Shown piece by piece: positions 34,484 to 43,909 of a DNA stretch of 64,000 nucleotides. This stretch comes from UBA12087 sp964370815. GTDB lineage: Bacteria; Chloroflexota; Anaerolineae; Anaerolineales; Villigracilaceae. The DNA is taken from contig CAYJKQ010000008.1 in assembly GCA_964370815.1 (NCBI GenBank), positions 50,650 to 114,649 on the forward strand. Reading direction: 5' to 3'. A program made the position numbers and the translations under genes. Within the stretch, counting starts at the first letter, position 1. Each line of letters opens with the position of its first letter. The notes below the pieces were generated by a model, which made no database searches, had not been told where the DNA came from, and worked only from the letters and a program-made list of their open reading frames with translations.

Positions 34484-34745
34484 GTTTTATCCTCCTTGTA
34501 ATGATATTATTTTAATTCCAACTCAGGATTAAATCATCTTCATTCTTCTACAACTTGTGAAGAATAATTGGAGAAGTCTTCAATATTGTAGCAAATTTGG
34601 CACCAAATTACTATATATATTAGATTATTTTGGTGAATCATAAAAGAATAAGAATATGGTTGGGAAGAAGCAGGATGTAGAGCCGGGTTGAGTGAACCTG
34701 AAACCTGACAAGTATTTTAAAAACAAAACACAGGCAACCAGTCCG

Positions 34746-37064
34746 CTAATCCGCCTGTAAAAAGGCAACCGCCTTGCCCACATTATCGTTCATGACAAGG
34801 CAGATATGGTGACCGGGCTTGAAATCGCTGACCCGTATGAGGCGCAGGCTTTTCTTTAGGGTGGCATCTGCATCGATCCATTTGGAGAGACGATTGGGTG
34901 TTTTGTAGAAGAAATCCCGGTTAAAGAGTACGTCCTGATCGTCCAGATAGATCCCCAGTGGATAGATATTGGCTTCCATCAGGTCCTGGAAGAAGTGTGT
35001 TCCAAAAGAAGGCTCAGGCGCAGAACCGATGCCCTGCCCGGCTAACTCCACCAAGGCGCGCGTGTTGTAGATATCCCCGTAGGCGATGTGCACTCCCAGA
35101 TCGGGCGTGGAGGTGCCCCAACGCCCCGGTCCGACGCTGATGAAAACCTGCCCCTTTAAGGAGGCGTTCAATTTTCCAATGGCGCGTTCCAACTTGATCC
35201 TGGCCGCGGGGGTGCTGAGACTGAAATAACCCTCTGGAGAGACAAATAGGACGTAGCGGATATCGTCCACGCGGCCGCGCGGCACCATGCGCGGGGTGGA
35301 AAAAATGATGTCCTCCTCAGCAAGCTCCCTGGGAAGTTTTACTTCGCTTTCAGACGAGAGCTGGCTTTGCGGGCGGCATTGCAGCAGGATGATCTTGATC
35401 TCCGGCTGTGAAGTGTGCGGTTCGGTGATCTCAATTGCGAACTCGGTATCGACTGGCGAGCGGTAATGCTCTTCAAGGATCGCCAGAAGAGTTCGCATGC
35501 GCCCGGCAAAGGGGGTGCGTCGCAGCAAGCCATCAAATGTGATCACCAAGCGCTCTGTATTTACCAGGTTGGTGCGCATCGGGCTGAGATAACCATCGTC
35601 TTCAACTTGCACCATGTAACGCAGAGTGGGCATGCGCGTATTAATGACCTCTTTCACCGGCATGGTCTTGAACTTGTTTTCTTCCAAGTCGATCAGGTCA
35701 ACATATTGCTGCGAGTAATGCTGGATGGCAAGGCTCGAATCAGCAGGGTGCAACTCCGGGTGGCTGAGTGCTATCAAGCGCGGGTAATCATCGCCTATTT
35801 GATCCACAGCACGAGTTCCCAACCCCCACACAAGGCGCACAAACCCGTCCTCAGCCCGGATCTGTGGAGACCAGCGGTACAGGTTGCGGCTGAAGGCTAC
35901 TCCTGCGGCATGCGGCAGATAGTATTTGCCCATAGGCTGCCCTTCCACGAACTGGATCAGCACAGCAATACGTTCATCATAGTCTGCCAATCCTTTTTGG
36001 ACACGGTAGAGCAGAGCGTTCGGATTCAATGCGCTGGCATAAACCATGATAATGGCATATGTCAGGGCAGCCAAATTCTCCTGGAGCGTACCCTGGTTGG
36101 GGCAGAAATAGCTATCGTATTTCCCCGCAAAACTGGTACCGAAGTTATCCTCCAACAGGCTGGAAGAGCGTACGATCAGCGGTTGTGAACCGGCTTTTTC
36201 GAGCACCTCCTGGAATGATGAAAGGATATCTTCCGAAAATTTTCCAGCCTTGAATTCTTCCTGGATCCTGGGGAAATCACTACGCATCTCTTCTTCGGTC
36301 TTGTATTTTTGATCCCCCCAAGCCATCAGTCCATTATTGATCATGAAGGTATTAAAGACATCCGCTCCCAGGTAATAGGAGACAGGGATCTTGATGCTGC
36401 TCCGAACGGCTTCATCCCCCATATCATTCAAGATGCGAGCCGCCAGCAACATTCCGGCGGATTTCCCACCGATCTTTCCCTGACCGATCTTGCGCCTCCG
36501 AATCTCTTCCAGGTCGCTGACCGTGAACCACTTCTTGGCGATCTTGATATAAGCCAATTGGTCGCTGATCATGGTGCGGATCAAGACAACTTTGATCTCC
36601 TGGAGGCGCGCCTCCCAGCGTGGGCGCTCCTCCGCACTCATCTCTTCGATGGTGTTAGCCTGCTTGAAGAGCATATCGCGGGGAGCCAGCTCAGGATTGA
36701 AGGCAGCCAGATCCGGTTCTTCCCCGGTGCCCTGAACGATGACATTCCGGATGATGTCTTCAAATAATTCATATGGCAGGTTGTAGGCAAAATAAAAATC
36801 GGTCATGCCATCGCGTATGATCCTGAGGCGGAGTTCCCAAACGTCTGCGTCTTCCTGGGAGAAAGGATCTTTCAACCCCTCGCGTTCCTGGGAAAGCAGG
36901 GCTTTTTTGTGGGCTTCAGCTTCGAATGCATCCTCCCGGATGATGCCGCGCTTAAAAAGCTCCTGGCGCATGCGGGCACGGATGTGCACCTTCAGGATGG
37001 GATATTGCAGCAAGGTCAGGTGAATATTGGAGATGAGTTCGGTATTAGCGGAGGAGGTTGTCAT
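34746..37064 (-). CDS. Stand-alone PEP/pyruvate-binding (PPDK N-domain-like) protein
   Basis: The 772-aa protein contains the ATP-grasp-like PEP/pyruvate-binding domain: KIGGKSAGMLLAARIL, the LIVRSSSLLEDNFGTSFAGKYDS block and VLIQFVEGQPMGKYYLPHAAGVAFSRN. It lacks the phosphohistidine swivelling domain and the PEP-utilising TIM barrel of PPDK or PEP synthase. The last 250 residues (FSTPRMVPRGRVDDIRYVLF; GPGRWGTSTPDLGVHIAYGDIYNTRALVEL) form a conserved domain I do not recognise. It is likely a phosphotransfer or ligase enzyme of unknown substrate. No ribosome site is visible. Confidence 0.8.
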   Translation of the reverse strand: MTTSSANTELISNIHLTLLQYPILKVHIRARMRQELFKRGIIREDAFEAEAHKKALLSQEREGLKDPFSQEDADVWELRLRIIRDGMTDFYFAYNLPYELFEDIIRNVIVQGTGEEPDLAAFNPELAPRDMLFKQANTIEEMSAEERPRWEARLQEIKVVLIRTMISDQLAYIKIAKKWFTVSDLEEIRRRKIGQGKIGGKSAGMLLAARILNDMGDEAVRSSIKIPVSYYLGADVFNTFMINNGLMAWGDQKYKTEEEMRSDFPRIQEEFKAGKFSEDILSSFQEVLEKAGSQPLIVRSSSLLEDNFGTSFAGKYDSYFCPNQGTLQENLAALTYAIIMVYASALNPNALLYRVQKGLADYDERIAVLIQFVEGQPMGKYYLPHAAGVAFSRNLYRWSPQIRAEDGFVRLVWGLGTRAVDQIGDDYPRLIALSHPELHPADSSLAIQHYSQQYVDLIDLEENKFKTMPVKEVINTRMPTLRYMVQVEDDGYLSPMRTNLVNTERLVITFDGLLRRTPFAGRMRTLLAILEEHYRSPVDTEFAIEITEPHTSQPEIKIILLQCRPQSQLSSESEVKLPRELAEEDIIFSTPRMVPRGRVDDIRYVLFVSPEGYFSLSTPAARIKLERAIGKLNASLKGQVFISVGPGRWGTSTPDLGVHIAYGDIYNTRALVELAGQGIGSAPEPSFGTHFFQDLMEANIYPLGIYLDDQDVLFNRDFFYKTPNRLSKWIDADATLKKSLRLIRVSDFKPGHHICLVMNDNVGKAVAFLQAD

Positions 37065-37070
37065 GTGTAT

Positions 37071-37076
37071 ATTGTA
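37071..37076 (-). promoter_or_regulatory. -10 element giving a probably leaderless transcript
   Basis: On the minus strand TACAAT ends six bases before the ATG of the PEP-binding gene, so transcription would begin at or very near the start codon. No ribosome site is present between. TTATTG lies 17 bp upstream as a possible -35. Confidence 0.55.
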
Positions 37077-37231
37077 CCTAAAAAATCGAGGTGCAATAAA
37101 TGAAGTGTAGATTAAAAATGAGATGACTCGACTTTTTCGAAGGTTAAAACCCTCGAAAAGTGAAAAGGTAGGTGCCCTTTGAGACCATTAGCACACTTTT
37201 CTTTTAACCCCATTCGAGGTATAAACACAAT

Positions 37232-38131
37232 ATGATGACTACCATCCCTAATTTCCCCATACCCCATAAATATAACAGTGATCTGCCCGATGAAATTCTG
37301 ACAGCCATCCAAAACGCCTTGCGAGAGGATATTGGCAGAGGGGACGCCACCTCCAACAGCATCATCCCGCCCGAAGCCCGTCTGGAGGCGCAACTGCTGG
37401 CGAAACAGAATGGCGTTGTAGCCGGGTTGGACGTATTTGCAGCCACCTGCCTGCTGGTGGATGAACGCATCGAATTTCAAGCGTTGGTCACCGAGGGCGC
37501 CCAGGTACGCGAGCGGGAGATCCTGGCACGGCTGAGTGGTCCGGCGAGAGGCATCCTGACCGCAGAGCGTACCGCCCTCAATTTTCTGGGACGCATGTCG
37601 GGCATTGCCACCCTGACGCAGCAGTTCGTGCAGGCTGTGACGGGCAGCAAAGCCATCATCCTGGACACCCGCAAAACCGCTCCCGGGCTGCGCCTGGTGG
37701 ACAAGCTGGCAGTGCTGCGCGGCGGCGGGCAGAATCACCGCATCGGCTTGTACGACATGATCCTGATCAAGGATAACCACATCGACTTTGCCGGTTCGCT
37801 GGGCGAGGCTGTGAAGCGCGCACGCGCGGCCGGGTCCGGTCTGCAGATCGAGGTCGAGACACGCACGCTGGAGGATGTAAAAACTGCACTGGCGTTGAAC
37901 GTGGAGCGCATCCTGCTGGACAATATGAGCCTGGAGATGATGCGCAAGGCAGTCGAAATGAACGCTGCCCTGCCGCAGGACAAGCGTGCCAAGCTGGAAG
38001 CCTCCGGAAATGTTACCCTGGAAAATGTAGGTGCCATCGCTGCGACGGGAGTGGATTTCATATCCAGCGGAGCATTGACCCACTCTGCCAAAGTTTTCGA
38101 TGTCAGCCTGGAAGTGAAAATTCCAGATTGA
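37232..38131 (+). CDS. nadC: Quinolinate phosphoribosyltransferase
   Basis: NadC makes nicotinate mononucleotide from quinolinate and PRPP in NAD synthesis. The 299-aa protein shows the expected motifs: LREDIGRGDATS, LTAERTALNFLGRMSGIATLT, ILDTRKTAPGLR, GGGQNHRIGLYDMILIKDNHI and the barrel-end GVDFISSGALTHSA. Length is normal. Two ATGs in tandem are possible starts, with GAGGT 12 bases upstream. It lies ahead of nadA and nadB on the same strand with a 253-bp gap. Confidence 0.97.
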   Translation: MMTTIPNFPIPHKYNSDLPDEILTAIQNALREDIGRGDATSNSIIPPEARLEAQLLAKQNGVVAGLDVFAATCLLVDERIEFQALVTEGAQVREREILARLSGPARGILTAERTALNFLGRMSGIATLTQQFVQAVTGSKAIILDTRKTAPGLRLVDKLAVLRGGGQNHRIGLYDMILIKDNHIDFAGSLGEAVKRARAAGSGLQIEVETRTLEDVKTALALNVERILLDNMSLEMMRKAVEMNAALPQDKRAKLEASGNVTLENVGAIAATGVDFISSGALTHSAKVFDVSLEVKIPD

Positions 38132-38190
38132 TAGGAGAACTACACAGTTTGCTGGAAATTTTGCGTGCTTTTGTTGTGAAATGATTTTAT

Positions 38191-38290
38191 TACCACAAAG
38201 GCACAATCCCGGGAAAAGAGGCCGGGACCTAGACACAAAAAAGAACCAATCTTAATATTTATACTTAGTGCCTTGGTGTCTTTGTGGTTT
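38191..38290. repeat. Inverted-repeat element between nadC and nadA
   Basis: ACCACAAAGGCAC (38192-38204) and its near complement GTGTCTTTGTGGT (38277-38289) bound a roughly 100-bp AT-rich unit. A related degenerate stretch (ACGAAGACACGAAATCACAAAG) occurs near 25920. The element has no coding capacity and looks like a small dispersed repeat that separates nadC from nadA. Confidence 0.5.
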
Positions 38291-38384
38291 ATTTCTTCTT
38301 TTTTCAACATTAATGGTGAGAATTACCTGATTGTCCTAATCCAATTCAGGTGATCAATTCCAGTTTTATAAACCGGATGGTGAT

Positions 38385-39422
38385 ATGCCCGAATCTGAAA
38401 TGTACTTGAAAATGAAATCCCTGCTGCGCAACGTGGTGCCGGATGTGGAGCTGCGCATCAAGGCTGACCTGGCTGAGCAGATCAACCGGTTGAAGGTCGA
38501 GAAGAATGCTGTCATTTTGGGACACAATTATATGGAACCGGCCTTGTTCCACTCGATCCCGGATTATGTTGGTGATTCGCTTTTCCTGGCACGCATGGCA
38601 GCCAGGACTGAGAAGGATATCATTGTCTTTTGCGGTGTGGAGTTCATGGCTGAGACTGCCAAGATCCTCAACCCGACCAAGTCCGTGCTGCTCCCGGCAG
38701 CCAAAGCCGGCTGCTCCCTGGCTGAGTCGATCACAGCTGAGGATGTGCGCAACCTGCGCCAGCGTTTCCCGGGTGTGCCGGTGGTCACCTATGTCAACAC
38801 CTATGCTGATGTCAAAGCCGAGAGTGATATTTGCTGCACCTCAGGGAACGCAGTGGCAGTGGTTGAATCGCTTAAAACGGATACCATAATCTTCCTGCCG
38901 GATGAATACCTGGCTGCCAACGTCGCCAATGAGACCGGCAAACATATCATCTTTCCAACACTCGGAGCGAAGGGATTGGAATTTGATACCAGCCTGGACT
39001 ACCAGATGGTGGGCTGGCGCGGGCGCTGCGAGGTACACGAGAAGTTTACAGTGGCGGATATCCGCTCGGTGCGAGAGCAGTTCCCGGATGTGGTCATCCT
39101 GTCCCACCCGGAGTGCAGCCCGGAAGTGGTGGCAGCCTCCGATTTTTCAGGCAGCACCACCGCCATGATCCGCCATATAGAGCAGTCGAATGCGCCACAC
39201 TTTCTGTTATTGACAGAGTGTGCGATGGGTGACAACATCATTGCTGCCAATCCAGACAAGCCCATGCTGCGCCTGTGCAGCGTGCGCTGCCCGCATATGA
39301 ATCAGATCACACTGGAAGATACGCTCAAAGCACTGCAGTTGAACCAGTACGTGATCGAAGTGCCCGAGCCGATCCGCGTGCGTGCCCTAAAAGCTGTTGA
39401 ACGCATGATCGCCATCGGCTGA
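38385..39422 (+). CDS. nadA: Quinolinate synthase
   Basis: NadA condenses iminoaspartate with dihydroxyacetone phosphate to quinolinate using a [4Fe-4S] cluster. The 345-aa protein begins its core with VILGHNYMEP. It shows the three regions that hold cluster cysteines: FCGVEFMAETAKIL, ICCTSGNAVAVV and LCSVRCPHMNQI. The substrate-binding HPECSPEV block is present too. It is followed 13 bp later by nadB, so the two are co-expressed. Confidence 0.97.
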   Translation: MPESEMYLKMKSLLRNVVPDVELRIKADLAEQINRLKVEKNAVILGHNYMEPALFHSIPDYVGDSLFLARMAARTEKDIIVFCGVEFMAETAKILNPTKSVLLPAAKAGCSLAESITAEDVRNLRQRFPGVPVVTYVNTYADVKAESDICCTSGNAVAVVESLKTDTIIFLPDEYLAANVANETGKHIIFPTLGAKGLEFDTSLDYQMVGWRGRCEVHEKFTVADIRSVREQFPDVVILSHPECSPEVVAASDFSGSTTAMIRHIEQSNAPHFLLLTECAMGDNIIAANPDKPMLRLCSVRCPHMNQITLEDTLKALQLNQYVIEVPEPIRVRALKAVERMIAIG

Positions 39423-39435
39423 GATCGGAGACCCT

Positions 39436-41040
39436 GTGAGGACAACGGACGTTCTAATCATTGGCAGTGGGATAGCCGGCGTCAGTGCTGCGCTAAACTT
39501 GGCACGCAACCCCAACATTAAGGTAGATATCATCACGCCTGAAAATGACCCCCGCGAATCGAACACACGCTATGCACAGGGGGGTATCATAGGGCGCGGT
39601 CCGGATGACAGTGCTGAGCTACTGGTGGAGGATATATTAACCGCCGGAGCAGGCGCCAGCCTACCCCTGGCTGCCCGCATCCTGGCTGAAGAGGGTCCGC
39701 CTGCCTTGCAACAGATCCTGATCGAAATATCCGGAGTGGATTTTGATAAAGATGCCACAGGTCAGATCGCCTGGGGCAAGGAAGCAGCCCATTCCCGACG
39801 GCGTATTGCGCATGTTGGTGACACCACCGGGCAGGCAATCATCTCCGGCATGCTGGAAGCCCTTGAAAAATATCCGAACGTAACTCTGGTGAAGGACCTG
39901 ACGGCTGTGGATCTGATCACCTTTCCGCATCATGCGCGTGATCCGCTGGCTACCTACCGCCCAATCACCTGCCATGGGGCTTATGTTTTTGATCAGACCA
40001 CACGCATGGTACACCGTTACCTTTCCGCAGCCACCATCTTGGCAACCGGGGGACTGGGACGCATTTACTCCAATACCACCAACCCGCCTCGGGCGCGCGG
40101 CGATGGCCTGGCGATGGCACACCGGGCCGGGGGGCGCATCATCAATGCGGAATACGTTCAATTCCACCCAACCTCGCTGGCCACGCCAGGCATGGATGGT
40201 TTTCTGATCAGTGAGGCTGTGCGTGGTGAGGGAGGCGTTCTGCTGACACCGGACGGGAAAACCTTCATGGAAAAGTATTCTCCCGAGTGGAAGGACCTGG
40301 CGCCGCGCGATGTGGTGGCGCGAGCCATCCATCACCAGATGGAAACACACGGGTATTCGCACGTCCTGTTGGATATCGCCTCGCATGCCTCGGCGGAAGC
40401 CATCCAGGAGCGTTTCCCGAATATTTACGCCACCTGCTTGAAAGCTGGGATTGATATCACACGCGAACCCATCCCGGTCGTCCCGGCCGCGCACTATTTC
40501 TGCGGCGGTGTGGCTGTGGATGAGTGGGGACGCTCCAATATCCAGAATTTGTATGCAGTCGGTGAGGTAAGCTGTTCGGGTTTGCATGGCGCCAACCGTT
40601 TGGCCTCCACCTCCCTGCTGGAAGGGTTGGTATGGGGGCAGCGTGCCGGGACCCATGTCGAACTTGAGTTGGCTAAACCGGGACGAGAACCAATCCCAGA
40701 TCGGGAAAATATTCCGCCCTGGGATGAGAGCAACCTGACAGTGGATGCCGATCCGGCTTTGATACAAGGCGACATGCAAACCATCCAGAACATCATGTGG
40801 CATTATGTCGGTCTGATCCGCTCGGGTGAACGCATGTCACGCGCCATTCGCGAGCTGCGCCACATACAGAACGAGATCGAGACCTTTTACCGCTCCACCC
40901 GTTTGAGCGATGGGCTGATCGGCTTGCGCAATACCGTGGAAGCAGCCCTGGTGGTGGCACAGGCTGCCCGCCATAACCGCCACAGCCGCGGCTGCCATTA
41001 CCGCGTTGACTCTATTGATGGGGGCGACAGGTTGTTGTAG
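39436..41040 (+). CDS. nadB: L-aspartate oxidase
   Basis: NadB oxidises L-aspartate to iminoaspartate, the substrate of NadA. The 534-aa flavoprotein opens with the FAD-binding DVLIIGSGIAGVSAALNLA and contains RYAQGGI, GAHYFCGGVAVDEWGRSN-type active-site sequence (here AAHYFCGGVAVDEWGRS), and GEVSCSGLHGANRLASTSLLEGLVW in its C-terminal half. Start is GTG with GGAG seven bases upstream. Together with nadC and nadA it completes the aspartate route to NAD. Confidence 0.97.
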   Translation: MRTTDVLIIGSGIAGVSAALNLARNPNIKVDIITPENDPRESNTRYAQGGIIGRGPDDSAELLVEDILTAGAGASLPLAARILAEEGPPALQQILIEISGVDFDKDATGQIAWGKEAAHSRRRIAHVGDTTGQAIISGMLEALEKYPNVTLVKDLTAVDLITFPHHARDPLATYRPITCHGAYVFDQTTRMVHRYLSAATILATGGLGRIYSNTTNPPRARGDGLAMAHRAGGRIINAEYVQFHPTSLATPGMDGFLISEAVRGEGGVLLTPDGKTFMEKYSPEWKDLAPRDVVARAIHHQMETHGYSHVLLDIASHASAEAIQERFPNIYATCLKAGIDITREPIPVVPAAHYFCGGVAVDEWGRSNIQNLYAVGEVSCSGLHGANRLASTSLLEGLVWGQRAGTHVELELAKPGREPIPDRENIPPWDESNLTVDADPALIQGDMQTIQNIMWHYVGLIRSGERMSRAIRELRHIQNEIETFYRSTRLSDGLIGLRNTVEAALVVAQAARHNRHSRGCHYRVDSIDGGDRLL

Positions 41041-41173
41041 GACACTGTTGTATTCCGGCTAATCAGGAGTTGGATGTTTTTTTTTAGAGTGTATCATTAC
41101 GGTCATATTTACATCCAAAAAACAACATGCTAAAAATTCAGGATCAATATCCGAATAACCATGAGGCCAACAA

Positions 41174-41671
41174 ATGAGTAAAAGAGCCAAGCCCAGCAAA
41201 CAAAAACCCGCAGGTAAACCAACAAATCGTGACAAACGAAAACCCGCACCTAAACCAGCCATGCCCATGTGGGGTTGGATCCTGTTGGGCATTGTTGTGG
41301 TGGTTGCTGTTGGGGCTTTCATCTTAACACAGGGCAATAAGCCGGAAGCTACAGGGCTGGCAGCGAATATCAGTATTGAGCAAGCCACCCAATTAAGAGA
41401 CGAGGGTGCCTTCATTTTGGATGTGCGTGAACCTGACGAATGGGTAAATTTTCATATTCCCGGCTCAACCCTGATCCCGCTGGGTGAACTCCCCGACCGC
41501 TTGAGCGAGATCCCTACTGATAAAAAGATCGTGGTGGTTTGCAACAGTGGCAATCGCAGTAAACCGGGCAGGGATATCCTCCTACAAGCCGGGTTTAGCA
41601 AGGTAACCAGCATGACAGGAGGCGTCAGCGGGTGGAAATCACGGGGTCTGCCGATCGTCACCGGGCAGTAA
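41174..41671 (+). CDS. Membrane-anchored rhodanese-domain protein
   Basis: The 165-aa protein has a highly basic Lys/Pro-rich N-terminus (residues 1-33), one helix (WGWILLGIVVVVAVGAFIL) and an extracytoplasmic rhodanese domain. That domain has FILDVREPDEWVNFHIPGS and the active-site cysteine loop VVVCNSGNRSKPG. It probably handles sulfane sulfur at the membrane surface. GAGG precedes the ATG. A strong bidirectional terminator follows. Confidence 0.92.
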   Translation: MSKRAKPSKQKPAGKPTNRDKRKPAPKPAMPMWGWILLGIVVVVAVGAFILTQGNKPEATGLAANISIEQATQLRDEGAFILDVREPDEWVNFHIPGSTLIPLGELPDRLSEIPTDKKIVVVCNSGNRSKPGRDILLQAGFSKVTSMTGGVSGWKSRGLPIVTGQ

Positions 41672-41790
41672 ACATCTGAAATTTATTAATACCAACCTCC
41701 TGGAAGTGGTTTTTCAGGTTGAACCTTCCCGCCTAGATCACGCGGGACTTTCAGGATGATCCATTACAGGATAATAGAATATAGTAAATA

Positions 41791-41827
41791 AAAAAGATGA
41801 GCGTAGCTTAGCTACGCTCATCTTTTT
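41791..41827. terminator. Bidirectional intrinsic terminator
   Basis: AAAAAGATGAGCGTAGC and GCTACGCTCATCTTTTT form a perfect 17-bp stem with a TTA loop. A-runs and T-runs at both ends allow termination on both strands, fitting its place between the convergent rhodanese and 177-aa genes. Confidence 0.9.
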
Positions 41828-41865
41828 GTTCTCCTGAATTATTCAGGATCTAGCAAGACTTCGAG

Positions 41866-42399
41866 TTAGGGTTGAGTCTGACCATAATAGGGGCAATCCG
41901 GGTTTGAGAATTGACCTTGACCGGTTCCGCGCATGCCTTGTCCGCGACCTGCACCCATCATGCGACCGCCACCACGTTGCGCCATCCATTCGGCCTGTTC
42001 CTGGGTAAGTGTGCCGTCTGCAACTGCCTGGGCAACTGCCTGGGCTCGGACATCTGTCCTGAGGGTCTGGAATTCTTCGACCGTAAGTCCTTTAGCAAAA
42101 GCAATATCGGACAGGGTCTCACCTGCCAACAGGCGGGCATTCAGATCTTCCACCGATATACCGAGCTCTTTTGCATAAGCTGCGATCAGTGCATCGTGCA
42201 ATACGCCTTCACCTGTGCCGGCAAATTCATTCTGACCCATTCGCCCAGCGCGCATCCCTGCGCCCATGTTGCCATAACCGTACCCGGTTCCATTGACAGG
42301 AGCCTGGGGAGTAGGTGCCTGGGCATAAACCATGCCGACGGTTCCCAGTGCGACGGCTGCGACAGCCACTACCAGAATTACTGCAAATATTTTTTTCAT
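41866..42399 (-). CDS. Secreted Gly/Met/Arg-rich protein with LysM-like helix repeat, 177 aa
   Basis: A clear signal peptide (cleavage near VYAQA, about residue 27) is followed by a Gly/Tyr-rich stretch. The helical segment AYAKELGISVEDLNARLLAGETLSDIA leads into GLTVEEFQTL and a TLTQEQAEWM block, and then a Gly/Arg/Met-rich tail with one CPYYG. This resembles the DUF2680-like family of small exported proteins. Function unknown. AAGGAG lies eight bases upstream of the ATG. Confidence 0.75.
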   Translation of the reverse strand: MKKIFAVILVVAVAAVALGTVGMVYAQAPTPQAPVNGTGYGYGNMGAGMRAGRMGQNEFAGTGEGVLHDALIAAYAKELGISVEDLNARLLAGETLSDIAFAKGLTVEEFQTLRTDVRAQAVAQAVADGTLTQEQAEWMAQRGGGRMMGAGRGQGMRGTGQGQFSNPDCPYYGQTQP

Positions 42400-42590
42400 T
42401 TTCGATCTCCTTTATTTGATCTGTATTTGCAAGGTATCTCCTTGCTTGCTGATGATGATACATTTCGTATGTAAAGATATTGTAAATATTGCTTAAATAC
42501 CCTGTAATGATTTTGAAAAATTTTTAGGAGTGGTTTAACTAAAACCATCTATCTGACACATGATTTTCTTACAAAAATCCGGAACCCCGC

Positions 42591-42596
42591 TATAAT
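42591..42596 (+). promoter_or_regulatory. Consensus -10 element giving a probably leaderless transcript
   Basis: TATAAT ends six bases before the ATG of the glycosyltransferase gene at 42603, and no ribosome site is present. TTCTTA lies 19 bp upstream as a weak -35. The geometry predicts a transcript starting at the A of the ATG. Confidence 0.65.
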
Positions 42597-42602
42597 TCAA
42601 GC

Positions 42603-43874
42603 ATGAACATCACCCTGTTAACCTATGGCTCGCGCGGGGATTTTCAGCCTTTTCTGGCGCTGGCGCTTGGCTTGCAGCGCGCTGGGCATACGCCTCGCCT
42701 GGCGGCAGCGGAGCGTTTTTCTAACCTGGCTGAGCAATATGGCGTGGATTTCAGCGCCCTACCCGGGGACCCGGCTGAGATCAGCCTGCGATTGAATGAT
42801 GCCGGGGCTAATCCACTGCTTATGGTGCGCTCGATCCGGGATTATGTCTTCGCCATCGCTCCGCAGGTGGCGAGGGAGACACGTCTGGCGCTGCAAGGGG
42901 CAGACCTGGTCATCCATTCCTTTTTGTTCACTACCGGCGGTCACAGCTTTGCGCGTGAAATGGGGATTCCTGATATTTCTGTGCAAACATTCCCCATGTT
43001 CGCCCCGACGCGTGCTTTCCCGAATGTGGCCATGGCCTGGCTGCCTCCCGGTCCTTTAAGCTACTTAAGCCACTGGCTGGCAACGCAGATCTTCCGGGTT
43101 GGCGGCAACTCCGGGCTGCCGGGTTTGATGAAGAAACATCCGCAGGATTTTCCCAAAAAACTGACCTGGCCTTTCAAGCAAAGCGGCGACCGTCCGCTGA
43201 CCCCGCTGGTGTTTGCCTACAGCCCGACCGTTCTGCCCCGCCCGGTGGATTGGACCTCATCTCACATCCACATTCCCGGTTATTTTTTTATAAATGAGCC
43301 GGAAACCCAACCCCCACCGGAGTTGCAAGAATTCCTGGAAGCGGGCGAGGTACCGGTCTGCATCAGCTTTGGCAGTAATCTGAACCGGGATGCCGGACGC
43401 ATCCGGAGGATGGTGCTTGCAGCCCTGGCGCAAAACGGGCAGCGCGGCATACTCTTAACCGGCTGGGGTGGAAAAATGGAACAGGAAATTCCTCCCAACG
43501 TCCTGGTGCTACCGGAGGCCTCGCATGCCTGGCTGCTGCCACGCTGCCAGTCCGTGGTTCATCATGGCGGGGCGGGTACTACTGGTGCCGGGCTCAGGGC
43601 GGGTATACCCAACCTCGTGGTGCCATCTGCCACGGATCAGCCATTCTGGGCAAAACGCGTGGCAGAGCTGGGGGCTGGTCCGCAGCCCATCCCGCTCAAA
43701 CGTCTGACGACAGCCTCGCTGGCGACTGCACTGCTGGCTGCCCAAAACGACCTGGCTATGCGGGCACGTGCCGCGCGAGTGGGAGAGATGATCCGGGCTG
43801 AAAATGGGGTGGATAAAATGATCCGCCTGGTGGAAGACCAGGCGGACAGGTTCAGGAATAATCGTCAGGTTTAG
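42603..43874 (+). CDS. UGT-like (GT1) glycosyltransferase
   Basis: The 423-aa protein has the GT-B fold of sterol/antibiotic glucosyltransferases. It starts ITLLTYGSRGDFQPFLALALGLQRAGH and ends in the UGT signature region with HGGAGTTGAGLRAGIP and ATDQPFWAKRVAELG. The donor is likely a UDP- or dTDP-sugar and the acceptor a lipid or small hydrophobic molecule. It stands alone with its own leaderless-type promoter. Confidence 0.92.
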   Translation: MNITLLTYGSRGDFQPFLALALGLQRAGHTPRLAAAERFSNLAEQYGVDFSALPGDPAEISLRLNDAGANPLLMVRSIRDYVFAIAPQVARETRLALQGADLVIHSFLFTTGGHSFAREMGIPDISVQTFPMFAPTRAFPNVAMAWLPPGPLSYLSHWLATQIFRVGGNSGLPGLMKKHPQDFPKKLTWPFKQSGDRPLTPLVFAYSPTVLPRPVDWTSSHIHIPGYFFINEPETQPPPELQEFLEAGEVPVCISFGSNLNRDAGRIRRMVLAALAQNGQRGILLTGWGGKMEQEIPPNVLVLPEASHAWLLPRCQSVVHHGGAGTTGAGLRAGIPNLVVPSATDQPFWAKRVAELGAGPQPIPLKRLTTASLATALLAAQNDLAMRARAARVGEMIRAENGVDKMIRLVEDQADRFRNNRQV

Positions 43875-43909
43875 GGTTGCTCTTCAAACAGGTGGGTGGA
43901 ATTTGAAAG

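Noticed and set aside
22248..38218. Shared 16-mer ACAATCCCGGGAAAAG at 22248 and 38203
   Set aside because: Two short matches in unrelated intergenic contexts; too little to call a repeat family.
37112..38236. Long open frame on the minus strand opposite nadC
   Set aside because: It is antisense to a well-conserved gene, low in recognisable motifs and lacks a ribosome site; it is a shadow of nadC codon bias.
39661..40803. 380-codon minus-strand frame opposite nadB
   Set aside because: Antisense shadow of the conserved nadB; composition is not protein-like.
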